Assembly: GCF_000308655.1 (NCBI RefSeq)
Contig: NZ_BAGC01000038.1
Coordinates: 62,001 to 126,000 of the forward strand
Reading direction: 5' to 3'
From: Nocardia niigatensis NBRC 100131
Lineage (GTDB): Bacteria; Actinomycetota; Actinomycetes; Mycobacteriales; Mycobacteriaceae
Length of the DNA stretch: 64,000 nucleotides
The notes under the pieces are model-generated. The model was not told the origin of the DNA, ran no database searches, and was given only the letters and a program-made list of their open reading frames with translations. Both the position numbers and the translations under genes were made by a program. Numbering within the stretch: position 1 is the first letter of the stretch; every line of letters begins with the position of its first letter. This document shows positions 8,035 through 16,654 of the stretch, piece after piece.

Positions 8035-9686
8035 TTATCTCGCCCCAATACCCGGCGCACCGCTCGGAGTGCGTCGTCGGCGGTGCGGACCGACAGCACC
8101 GCTACCGCGGCCGCTCTGCACTGCTCGAGGGTGACTTCGGCGAGCAGGGCACGGACACCGGCGATCGAGCGCGGGGCCATGGACAGCGTCTCGACACCGA
8201 GACCCACCAGCACACAGGCGAATTCGGGATGCGACGCGGACTCGCCGCAGACGCCGACCCGGACGCCGTGCTTACCGGCCCCGGTCACCGTCATGGCGAT
8301 GGCCGCGGCCAGCGCGGGCTGCCACGGATTGTGCAGCGCCGCCAGCGACGACGACATGCGGTCGGCACCGAACAGGTACTGGGACAGGTCGTTGGTGCCG
8401 ATGGAGAAGAAGTCCACCTCCGCGCCGATGTACTCCGAACGCAAAGCGGCCGCGGGGATTTCGACCATGATGCCGCAGGTGCGGATCCCGGCGTCGCGAG
8501 CGCGGACGGCGAACCAGCCTGCCTCTTCGGCGGTGGCCACCATCGGCGCCATGACCCGCACAGGCGTCCCGGTGCTCTCGGCCGCGGCTGCGATTGCCGC
8601 GAGCTGGTCGAGCAGCGTCCCCTCATCGACGTTGCTCAACCGCAGACCACGCACGCCCAGCGCTGGGTTCTCCTCGTCCGGCAGGTCGAGGAACGGCAGC
8701 GGCTTGTCGGATCCGGCATCCAGGGTGCGGACCGTGACCGGCCGGTCGCCCAGGACGCGGAAGATCTCGGCGTATTGCTCGGTCTGCTCGGCCACGGTGG
8801 GGGCCGACTTGTGGTCCAGGAACAGGAATTCGGTCCGGAACAGGCCGACACCCTCGGCGCCGAGTTCGACCGCCAGCCGCGCATCGGCAACGGAGCCCAC
8901 ATTGGCCAGCAGCGGCACGGCGTGGCCGTCGGCCGTGCGACCGGGACCGGTCGGTGCGTCCGCTTGCCGGGCCCGCAGCGCGAGCACTTCCTCGCGCCGC
9001 GCGGCGGCGGGGCCGATCTCGACCACACCGGCCGTGCCGTCGAGCACGACCTCGGTGTCTTCGGCGATCCCGGCCGCGTCCGGCGCCGCGACCACGGCCG
9101 GAATCCCCAGTGCCTTGGCCAGAATGGCGGTATGGGACGTCGGCCCGCCCGCCACGGTGAGCAACCCGATCACCCGCTGAGGATCCAGCGTCGCGGTATC
9201 GGCGGGCGCCAGGTCTTGCGCGGCGAGGACGAAAGGCGTTGTGCTGTCGGGAATGCCGGGCGGGTCGACGCCGAGCAGCGCGGCCACCACCCGGTGCCCC
9301 ACATCCCTCAGATCCGACGCTCGTTCGGCCATCATGCCGCCGAGCGCGGCCAGCTGCCCGCCGAAGTGCGCCACCGCCTCGGTGACCGAGTGCGCGGTCG
9401 GCGTCCCGCCCCGGATCTCGGCGCGCACCTGATCCAGCAGCGCCGGATCCGCGGCCAGCGCCGAGGTCATGAACAGGATGTCGGCCGCCGGGCCCGGCGC
9501 GTCGAGCGCCTGGGCGGAATACCGGCCGGCGACCGTCTCGAAAGCGGCCTCCGCACGGGCGATTTCGGCCTCGACGTCGCTCCCCGGCGGGTCGTTCGGG
9601 CTGGTGACCGGCGCGGGCGCCAGCCACTTCACCGATCCGACGGCGATCCCGGGAGCGGCGGCGACACCGCGCACCTCACGCGTCAA
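8031..9686 (-). CDS. ptsI: PTS enzyme I (phosphoenolpyruvate-protein phosphotransferase)
   Basis: Enzyme I takes phosphate from phosphoenolpyruvate and passes it to HPr. The 551-residue protein has the phosphorylated His in GGPTSHTAILAKALGIP (His185), the PEP-binding TIM barrel with GLFRTEFLFLD and VRTLDAGSDKPLP, the motif GTNDLSQY, and the catalytic Cys in VGVCGESASHPEFA near the C-terminus. It is slightly shorter than the enteric enzyme but complete. It overlaps ptsH by 11 bases and nagA by 4. Placing the general PTS protein inside a sugar-specific operon suggests that GlcNAc is the main PTS sugar in this organism. Confidence 0.96.
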   Translation of the reverse strand: MTREVRGVAAAPGIAVGSVKWLAPAPVTSPNDPPGSDVEAEIARAEAAFETVAGRYSAQALDAPGPAADILFMTSALAADPALLDQVRAEIRGGTPTAHSVTEAVAHFGGQLAALGGMMAERASDLRDVGHRVVAALLGVDPPGIPDSTTPFVLAAQDLAPADTATLDPQRVIGLLTVAGGPTSHTAILAKALGIPAVVAAPDAAGIAEDTEVVLDGTAGVVEIGPAAARREEVLALRARQADAPTGPGRTADGHAVPLLANVGSVADARLAVELGAEGVGLFRTEFLFLDHKSAPTVAEQTEQYAEIFRVLGDRPVTVRTLDAGSDKPLPFLDLPDEENPALGVRGLRLSNVDEGTLLDQLAAIAAAAESTGTPVRVMAPMVATAEEAGWFAVRARDAGIRTCGIMVEIPAAALRSEYIGAEVDFFSIGTNDLSQYLFGADRMSSSLAALHNPWQPALAAAIAMTVTGAGKHGVRVGVCGESASHPEFACVLVGLGVETLSMAPRSIAGVRALLAEVTLEQCRAAAVAVLSVRTADDALRAVRRVLGRDK

Positions 9687-9935
9687 GATCTGTCTCCAGG
9701 ATCGTGACCAGCGTATCGAGGGCCGCGTCGGCGCCGTCCTCGGCGTGCAGGGTGACGGTGTCGCCCTGCTCGACGCCCAGGGTCATCACCTGCAGCAGGC
9801 TGTTGGCGGCGACGGGGTCCTTGTCGCCGACCGAGATCCGCACGGGGACACCGGCTTCCCCGGCGGCCTTGGCGAACAGGGCAGCGGGCCGGGCGTGCAG
9901 TCCGGTCTTGGACGCGACTACGGCGGTGCGGGTGA

Positions 9936-9939
<4 letters not shown>
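9676..9939 (-). CDS. ptsH: PTS phosphocarrier protein HPr
   Basis: An 87-residue HPr that carries phosphate from enzyme I to EIIA. The phosphorylated His15 lies in SKTGLHARPAALF, the invariant HPr signature. The regulatory Ser46 region reads AANSLLQVMTLGVEQGD, where the expected serine is present. Actinobacteria usually lack HPr kinase, so serine phosphorylation is not implied. Start ATG at 9939 overlaps the end of the EIIC gene by 4 bases (ATGA), and its own end overlaps ptsI by 11 bases. Confidence 0.95.
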
Positions 9940-11219
<1,280 letters not shown>

Positions 11220-11277
11220 GGAGTGGTCCTCAGTTTGCGATTGGAGTCCCGGGTACTGTTCACGATCAGCTACCGTG

Positions 11278-11314
11278 ACTGGTTATAACCAGACATATAC
11301 TGGTTATAACCAGC
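11278..11314. promoter_or_regulatory. Tandem DasR/NagR-like operators between the two PTS transcription units
   Basis: The perfect 14-bp palindrome CTGGTTATAACCAG occurs twice, at 11279-11292 and 11300-11313, centre to centre 21 bp, i.e. two helical turns. The sequence has the TGGT...ACCA form bound by GntR/HutC-family GlcNAc regulators such as DasR. It lies in the divergent promoter region of EIIC (leftward) and EIIB (rightward) and is expected to control both. Confidence 0.85.
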
Positions 11315-11343
11315 TTTGTCTACTCGACACGCTCGGAGGGAAT

Positions 11344-11574
11344 ATGTCGAAAGCGGATCAAATCGTCGCCGGCCTGGGTGGCGCGGACAACATCGTCGAG
11401 GTGGAAGGGTGTATCACCCGCCTGCGCGTCGAGGTCAAGGACGCGGGCCGGGTGGACGAGAAGGCGCTCAAGGCCGCCGGCGCCCACGGCGTCGTCAAGA
11501 TGGGTGACGCGGTCCAGGTCGTGGTCGGCCCGACCGCCGACGCCCTGGCCGAAGACATCAACGACATGATCTGA
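11344..11574 (+). CDS. PTS EIIB component, N-acetylglucosamine/glucose type
   Basis: A 76-residue stand-alone IIB domain that passes phosphate from EIIA to the incoming sugar. The phosphorylated cysteine is Cys23 in VEGCITRLRVEV, the standard IIB-Glc signature. It begins with SKADQIVAGLGGADNI, the usual helix before the active-site loop, and ends normally. I chose the ATG at 11344, with GGAGGGA just upstream at 11335-11341; a longer open frame upstream has no support. It is followed after 5 bases by the EIIA gene. Confidence 0.93.
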   Translation: MSKADQIVAGLGGADNIVEVEGCITRLRVEVKDAGRVDEKALKAAGAHGVVKMGDAVQVVVGPTADALAEDINDMI

Positions 11575-11579
11575 GCGCC

Positions 11580-12029
11580 ATGAGCACCGAGATTCTCGCG
11601 CCGCTCGACGGCCGCGCGATGCCCCTGTCCGAGGTGCCCGATCCGGTCTTCTCGGCCGAGATGGTGGGCGCGGGCGTGGCCATCGAACCCCTCGACACCG
11701 ACGACGCCACCACCGTCGTCGCCCCCGTCACCGGCTCGATCGTGAAGCTGCACCCGCACGCCGCGGTCATCGTCACCGACGACGGCACCGGCGTGCTGCT
11801 GCACGTCGGCATCGACACCGTCGGCAAGGGCGACCTGTTCGAGGTGAAGGCCGCCGAGGGCGATCGGGTCACCGCGGGCGATCCGCTGATCACCTTCTCC
11901 CCCAACGCTGTTCGCCGCCTCGGCTTGAGCGCGGCCGTGCCGGTCGTCGTCATGGACAGCGCCCCGGGGTCGGCCCGAAACGCCCACACCGGTCCGGTCA
12001 CCACGGGCTCGGTGCTGTTCACGCTGTGA
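11580..12029 (+). CDS. PTS EIIA component, glucose type (Crr-like)
   Basis: A 149-residue IIA-Glc domain that takes phosphate from HPr and gives it to EIIB. The active-site His75 is in GVLLHVGIDTVG and the second, supporting His60 in KLHPHAAVIV; both match the family. The rest (LAPLDGRAMPLSEVPDPVF, ADGDPLITF-like) follows the beta-sandwich pattern. Five bases separate it from EIIB, so they are co-transcribed. The unit ends in a hairpin at 12044-12073. Together with EIIC, HPr and enzyme I the full phosphate relay is encoded in this locus. Confidence 0.94.
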   Translation: MSTEILAPLDGRAMPLSEVPDPVFSAEMVGAGVAIEPLDTDDATTVVAPVTGSIVKLHPHAAVIVTDDGTGVLLHVGIDTVGKGDLFEVKAAEGDRVTAGDPLITFSPNAVRRLGLSAAVPVVVMDSAPGSARNAHTGPVTTGSVLFTL

Positions 12030-12043
12030 CACGGGACATTGAT

Positions 12044-12073
12044 TGAGCCGCTGCCCGATCAGGTGGCGGCTCA
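12044..12073. terminator. Bidirectional terminator between EIIA and the GntR regulator
   Basis: The inverted repeat TGAGCCGC ... GCGGCTCA forms an 8-bp stem with a 14-base loop and is followed by GTTGTTTT. It lies between two convergent genes, so it can serve both. Confidence 0.6.
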
Positions 12074-12099
12074 GTTGTTTTCGACGGTCCCGGACCGGG

Positions 12100-12810
12100 C
12101 TAGCTGTCCTCGGCGGAGACGGTCATGTAGACCTGGTAGCGATCAGCGCGGTACCAGGATTGCGCGTGCTCCACGGCCCGGTCGCGCGAATACGAGATCC
12201 GGTCGAAAGCCAGTAGCGGCGAACCGGTTTCGGTGCCCAGCCAGCCCGCGTGCCGCTCGTCGGCGGCCACCGCGCGCACGCTCTGCTCGGCACGGTCGAT
12301 CGGGCAGTCGTACTCGCGGGAGAACAGCGCGTAGAGCGACTGTGTCAGTTCGTGATCCAGCAGCTCGGGCAGCAGATCGACGCGGTACCAGCCGTCGTCG
12401 ATGGACATGGGCAGCCCGTCGGCCAGCCGCAGCCGAACCAGGTGATACGCCTTCGTATTCGCGGTCAGCCCCAGCGCGGCCGCCGAGGCCGGGGGCGGCA
12501 CCGCGTGGTCGGTGTGCAGCACCACCGTGCTCGGGGTGCGGCCGAGGCGGCGCATGTCGTCGGTGAACGAGGCCATGTGAAGCCGGGATCGGGCCACCCG
12601 CTCGGCGACGAACGTGCCCTTACCGGGGACGCGGGTGATGACGCCCTCGGATTCGAGCTGGCCCAGCACCTCGCGCACGGTCATGCGGCTGACCCGGTAG
12701 TCGTCGCACAGCTGGCGTTCGCTGGGCAGCATCTCGCCGGGACGCAGATTCGCACAGAGGGTGGTGAGCGCCGAACGCAGCTGCGCTTGCTTGGTCACGC
12801 GCCCTGACAC
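12100..12810 (-). CDS. GntR/HutC-family regulator with UTRA domain, DasR/NagR-like
   Basis: A 236-residue regulator. The N-terminal winged helix is a good GntR domain (LRPGEMLPSERQLCDDYRVS then TVREVLGQLESEGVI and GKGTFVA), followed by a UTRA effector domain (LHMASFTDDMRRLGRTPST, ending near SYSRDRAVEHAQSWYRADRY). This pairing defines the HutC subfamily, to which DasR and NagR/YvoA belong; they sense glucosamine-6-phosphate or GlcNAc-6-phosphate. The gene lies right beside the GlcNAc PTS locus and the palindromes at 11279-11313 fit its expected operator, so it most likely controls nagE-ptsH-ptsI-nagA-nagB and EIIB-EIIA. Confidence 0.9.
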   Translation of the reverse strand: MSGRVTKQAQLRSALTTLCANLRPGEMLPSERQLCDDYRVSRMTVREVLGQLESEGVITRVPGKGTFVAERVARSRLHMASFTDDMRRLGRTPSTVVLHTDHAVPPPASAAALGLTANTKAYHLVRLRLADGLPMSIDDGWYRVDLLPELLDHELTQSLYALFSREYDCPIDRAEQSVRAVAADERHAGWLGTETGSPLLAFDRISYSRDRAVEHAQSWYRADRYQVYMTVSAEDS

Positions 12811-12852
12811 GTCGATCCGGTCCTTTCCGCCCCCCGCAGGCTGCGGGCGCGG

Positions 12853-13203
12853 TCACTTCTCGTTGCGCGCCTTGGGGAATCGCTTCTGGTGTGCGACCCA
12901 GCCTGCCATCTTGGCCCAGTGGCCCTTCGCGGGGGTGACCTTCGAGATGAGCTCGCGGTCCCACTCCTCGGTCTCGGACAGGCCCGCGACGGTCTCCACG
13001 AGGCTCTTGGCGGCTTCCATGGACCCGACGACGCGGTCGCCCAGGACGCCGTCGGCGCCGACCAGGGTGACGCGGACGCCGATGCGTCCGATGGGCTGCA
13101 GCACCGCGGTGGCGGAGCCGCCGTGCTCGGCGACGAATCCCTTCACGGAATCCACGACGGACGGCGACAGCTTCTCGGATGCCGGGGCGGCGGTAGCGCT
13201 CAT
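12853..13203 (-). CDS. Conserved actinobacterial protein of unknown function
   Basis: A 116-residue protein without signal peptide or membrane segment. It contains the run GRIGVRVTLVGADGVLGDRVVGS, which looks like a beta-hairpin, and ends KGHWAKMAGWVAHQKRFPKARNEK. I have the impression of a family shared by Nocardia, Rhodococcus and mycobacteria near quinone oxidoreductase genes, but no function is known to me. The start is taken at the ATG at 13203; an upstream ATG at 13239 is possible. It is divergent from the quinone oxidoreductase gene, about 107 bases away. Confidence 0.6.
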   Translation of the reverse strand: MSATAAPASEKLSPSVVDSVKGFVAEHGGSATAVLQPIGRIGVRVTLVGADGVLGDRVVGSMEAAKSLVETVAGLSETEEWDRELISKVTPAKGHWAKMAGWVAHQKRFPKARNEK

Positions 13204-13310
13204 GCGCTGCAGTTTACCCACGGGTAATTCAGCGTCCATGAACCACCGCGCATCTCACATTCCGCGAGCCGCCGCGCACCGCCCGCACCGGGCGATGTCA
13301 GACTGATTCC

Positions 13311-14276
13311 ATGCACGCCATCGAGGTTTCCGAGCACGGCGGTCCCGAAGTCCTGCGGTACGTGGAGGTGCCGGACCCGCAGGCGGGACCGGGCCAGTTG
13401 CTGGTGCGGACGCAGGCGAGCGGAATCAACTTCATCGACACCTATATTCGGACCGGCCGGTACCCGCAGGCGGTGCCCTATATCCCGGGATCCGAGGGCA
13501 GCGGCGTGGTGACCGCGGTGGGGCCGGATGTGACCGAGTTCCAGGTCGGGGATCGGGTGGCATGGGCGGCCGCGCCCGCGAGTTACGCCGAGCAGGTGGT
13601 CGTGCCTGCGGCCGTGGCGATTCCGGTGCCGGACGGGGTGGACTCGGCGGTCGCGGCGTCCGCGCTGTTGCAGGGCATGACGGCGCACTACCTGATCGAG
13701 TCGATCTACAAGCCCGAGCCGGGCGAGAGTGTGCTGGTGCACGCCGGGGCCGGTGGCGTCGGGCTGATCCTGACACAGCTGCTGGCGGCGCGCGGGGTCC
13801 GGGTCATCACCACGGTGTCGACCGACGACAAGGAGAAGCTGTCGCGCGAGGCCGGGGCCGCCGAGGTACTGCGCTACGACGAGGACATCGCGGCACGGGT
13901 GCGGGAACTCACCGACGGCGTGGGTGTGGCAGCGGCGTATGACGGTGTGGGCGCCTCGACCTTCGAGGCCAGTCTGGCGTCCACCCGGATTCGCGGGATG
14001 GTGGCGCTGTTCGGCGGGGCCAGCGGGCCGGTGCCGCCGTTCGATCCCCAGCGGCTCAATCCGCTGGGCTCGCTGTTCGTGACCCGGCCGACGCTGGTGC
14101 ACTACACCCGGGATCGGGCCGAATTGCGGTGGCGCGCAGGCGACATCATGAACGCGATCGCGGACGGCACGCTGCGCATCCGGATCGGCGGCAGCTACCC
14201 GCTCGCGGAGGCCGAGCAGGCGCACCGGGATCTGGAGGGCCGCCGGACCACCGGCTCGATCGTGCTGGTGCCCTGA
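13311..14276 (+). CDS. Quinone oxidoreductase (zinc-free medium-chain dehydrogenase, NADPH:quinone type)
   Basis: A 321-residue MDR-superfamily enzyme. The GroES-like domain opens with the ETH-type stretch EVSEHGGPEVLRYVEVPDP and TYIRTGRYP. The nucleotide-binding domain carries VLVHAGAGGVGLILTQL (AGAGGVG near residue 148, typical of NADPH-preferring zeta-crystallin/QOR enzymes). The zinc ligands of alcohol dehydrogenases are absent, as expected. It ends with TGSIVLVP, the common C-terminus of this family. It would reduce quinones with NADPH in the cytosol. The gene stands alone and is convergent with a TetR gene. Confidence 0.9.
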   Translation: MHAIEVSEHGGPEVLRYVEVPDPQAGPGQLLVRTQASGINFIDTYIRTGRYPQAVPYIPGSEGSGVVTAVGPDVTEFQVGDRVAWAAAPASYAEQVVVPAAVAIPVPDGVDSAVAASALLQGMTAHYLIESIYKPEPGESVLVHAGAGGVGLILTQLLAARGVRVITTVSTDDKEKLSREAGAAEVLRYDEDIAARVRELTDGVGVAAAYDGVGASTFEASLASTRIRGMVALFGGASGPVPPFDPQRLNPLGSLFVTRPTLVHYTRDRAELRWRAGDIMNAIADGTLRIRIGGSYPLAEAEQAHRDLEGRRTTGSIVLVP

Positions 14277-14284
14277 GGTTTTCG

Positions 14285-14893
14285 TCAGCCGAGATCGCGG
14301 CCGGTGAGGCCGCGGTAGACGAATCGGGTGAGGGCGTCCACGGCCTGCTCGTCGGTGAGCGCCGGGCCACCCTCCTGCACCGCCTGCAACAGGCCGGTGG
14401 CCGCCGCGAACATCATGGCCAGGGTGGCGTCGGCGGAACCGGGTAGGCGCAGGCCGGCGGGGGTGAATCCGTCGAGGTGGTCGGCCACCTCGTCGCGCTG
14501 CTCGGTGGCGAAACGCGCTGCGATGCGGGCGAAGTCGTCGTTGACCAGGGCCGCCTGCTGCACGGCGCGCAGCACCGGCCAGTTCTTGCGGGCGAAGGTC
14601 CAGTAGCTCGCGATGTGGTACCGCACCGACTCCGGGTCGGTGAAGTCGGCGGTGTGCGCCGGGTCCTCGGCGGAGGTATCGCTCTCGTCGGCAAGGTCCT
14701 TCAGCAATGACTGGAGCAGTTCCTCCTTGCTCGCGAAGTGGTTGTAGAACGAGCCCGCGGCCCGGCCTGCGGCCGCGGTGATGTCGGTGATCTTGGTGTT
14801 GAGGTAGCCGCGTTCAGCGAACAGCTGCCGGGCGGCGTGCTTGAGCGCCTGTTCGGTCTCGGCCGATTTCTCACTGCGGCGGGCTGCCACCAT
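14285..14893 (-). CDS. TetR-family regulator of the adjacent FAD monooxygenase
   Basis: A 202-residue repressor. The HTH part reads ALKHAARQLFAERGYLNTKI then DITAAAGRAAGSFYNHFASKEELL. The C-terminal domain is all-helical. I start it at the ATG at 14893, since AGGAGG lies just upstream; the GTG next to it is equally possible and gives better spacing. It is divergent from an FAD monooxygenase, with the 39-bp palindrome at 14926-14964 between them. The natural reading is that it represses the monooxygenase and itself and is released by an aromatic or antibiotic-like inducer. Confidence 0.88.
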   Translation of the reverse strand: MVAARRSEKSAETEQALKHAARQLFAERGYLNTKITDITAAAGRAAGSFYNHFASKEELLQSLLKDLADESDTSAEDPAHTADFTDPESVRYHIASYWTFARKNWPVLRAVQQAALVNDDFARIAARFATEQRDEVADHLDGFTPAGLRLPGSADATLAMMFAAATGLLQAVQEGGPALTDEQAVDALTRFVYRGLTGRDLG

Positions 14894-14925
14894 CCACCTC
14901 CTTGACAGCGGAAGGTACCACCCAG

Positions 14926-14964
14926 AATACTGAATCCACATTCAGTGAATTCAGATTCAGTATT
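14926..14964. promoter_or_regulatory. Long palindromic operator between TetR and FAD monooxygenase genes
   Basis: Outer arms AATACTGAATC (14926-14936) and GATTCAGTATT (14954-14964) are perfect 11-bp inverted repeats with a 17-base centre. The centre carries further ATTCA/TGAAT half-sites. The element covers the likely promoter of the monooxygenase, whose ribosome site GGAG follows at 14964. Confidence 0.8.
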
Positions 14965-14973
14965 GGAGTTGCC

Positions 14974-16440
14974 ATGAATCCGCAGGTCCTCATCGCGGGA
15001 GCCGGGCCTACCGGGCTCGTCCTCGCCATCGATCTGGCGCGTCGCGGCATCGGGGTGCGCATCGTCGACAAGGCCGGGGAGTTCTTCGCCGGGTCGCGCG
15101 GGGATGGGCTGCAACCGCGCACCCTCGAGGTGTTCGACGATCTCGGGGTGCTCGACGCGGTACTCGCGCAGGGCGCGCCCCAGGCGCCGCTGCTGGTGCA
15201 CCTGGACGGACAGTTCGCGATGGAACGGCGCATGAGCGCCTGGCGGGAACCCACCCCCGATGTGCCGCATCCGAATCCCTGGGTGCTGGCCCAGGCCGAT
15301 ACCGAGCGGGTGCTGCGCGAGGGGCTGGCCGAATTCGGGGTGCGCGTCGAAACCGGCACGGCCGTGGTGGATTTCAGCGCGGACGACGCCGGCGTGTCCG
15401 TGACCCTCGACCGTGCGGGGACGACCGAGACCGTGCGGGCCGACTATCTGGTCGGCGCGGACGGCGGGCGCAGTATCGTGCGCAAGACGCTGGGAATTCG
15501 GTTCGAGGGCACCACCGATGAGTCGATCCGCATGTTGCTGGGCGACGTGTGCGCGGATGTCCTCGATCATTCGGTCGGGTACTGGTTCGCCGACAGCACC
15601 TCCCCCATGGACGGGATCGCGCTGATGCCGCTGCCGGGTGGCCGGAAGTTCCAGTTCGCGACCGGTCTCAGCGCCGAGTCCGGCACGGAGCTCGCGGTCC
15701 TGCAGGACCATGTCACGCGACGCTCCCGGCGGGACGACATCATTCTGAGCGATCTGACCTGGTCGACGGTGTGGCGGCCGAATGTTCGTCTCGCACAGCG
15801 GTATCGGTCCGGTCGGGTGTTCCTGGCCGGGGACGCCGCGCACGTGCATCCGCCAACCGGCGGGCAGGGGCTCAATACCGGTGTGCAGGATGCCTACAAC
15901 CTCGGCTGGAAACTCGAAGTCGCGCTGCGTCATCCGGGACCCGCGAGCGAGGCGCTGCTGGACAGCTACGAGACCGAGCGCCGCGCCGTGGCCGCGCGCA
16001 TCCTCGGTCTGAGCAGTGCGCTGCTCGACAAGACCGTGAAGGGCGATCCGGATGCCATGGATCGCGAGGGCACCCATCAGCTCGACATCAGCTACCGGGA
16101 GACCGGCGACGACTCGGCGGGGCTGCGGGCCGGTGACCGCGCCCCGGACGCGCCCTTGGTCGACGCCGACGGAAAGCCCGTGCGGCTCTTCGACCTGTTC
16201 CGCGGTCCGCATGCCACACTGCTGGCATTCGGTCCGGGCATGGCCGCCGATCAGGCCGGATCCGCGGCGGCAGATCTCCGGACCGTCCATGTCGCCGGGC
16301 CGGAATCCGCTTCGGGCAATGGTGAATTCATCGATGCCGAGGGGGCCGCGCGGCGCGCGTACGACGTGGCCGGCAGCGGTTGGGTCGTCGTCCGTCCTGA
16401 CGGATATGTCGGATCCCGCAGCACGCCTACCGCGCGGTAG
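14974..16440 (+). CDS. FAD-dependent aromatic monooxygenase (class A, PheA/TfdB type)
   Basis: A 488-residue group A flavoprotein hydroxylase. The Rossmann FAD motif VLIAGAGPTGLVLAIDLARR starts at residue 4; the DG-type motif appears as VGADGGRSIVRKTLGI near residue 165; and the second FAD motif FLAGDAAHVHPPTGGQGLN near residue 285. The C-terminal 110 residues look like the thioredoxin-like domain of phenol hydroxylases (APDAPLVDADGKPVRLFDLF). It uses NAD(P)H and O2 to hydroxylate an aromatic or polyketide-like compound; rifampicin monooxygenase belongs to the same group, so drug inactivation is one possibility. I chose the ATG at 14974; upstream codons lie within the operator. Confidence 0.9.
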   Translation: MNPQVLIAGAGPTGLVLAIDLARRGIGVRIVDKAGEFFAGSRGDGLQPRTLEVFDDLGVLDAVLAQGAPQAPLLVHLDGQFAMERRMSAWREPTPDVPHPNPWVLAQADTERVLREGLAEFGVRVETGTAVVDFSADDAGVSVTLDRAGTTETVRADYLVGADGGRSIVRKTLGIRFEGTTDESIRMLLGDVCADVLDHSVGYWFADSTSPMDGIALMPLPGGRKFQFATGLSAESGTELAVLQDHVTRRSRRDDIILSDLTWSTVWRPNVRLAQRYRSGRVFLAGDAAHVHPPTGGQGLNTGVQDAYNLGWKLEVALRHPGPASEALLDSYETERRAVAARILGLSSALLDKTVKGDPDAMDREGTHQLDISYRETGDDSAGLRAGDRAPDAPLVDADGKPVRLFDLFRGPHATLLAFGPGMAADQAGSAAADLRTVHVAGPESASGNGEFIDAEGAARRAYDVAGSGWVVVRPDGYVGSRSTPTAR

Positions 16441-16654
16441 CGCCGCGAATCCTCGTGCCGGGCGACCAGCCCGAAGCCCCTGCGATCCCCAGCGCCGGGC
16501 ATACCGTGCAGAATGATCATGCTGCCGCGCAAGACGATTCGCTGAGACCGTTACATTTTCGGCCACGCGAGGGTGCCGCGACCCCGTAAGGTGGTCGCGG
16601 CGAGGGTTCGGGCGGCCGGCAGGTAGAGGCGCATCGGTCAGAGGTGGTTCTGGG

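Noticed and set aside
6916..9180. A 754-codon plus-strand open frame
   Set aside because: Antisense to nagA and ptsI, with no recognisable motif.
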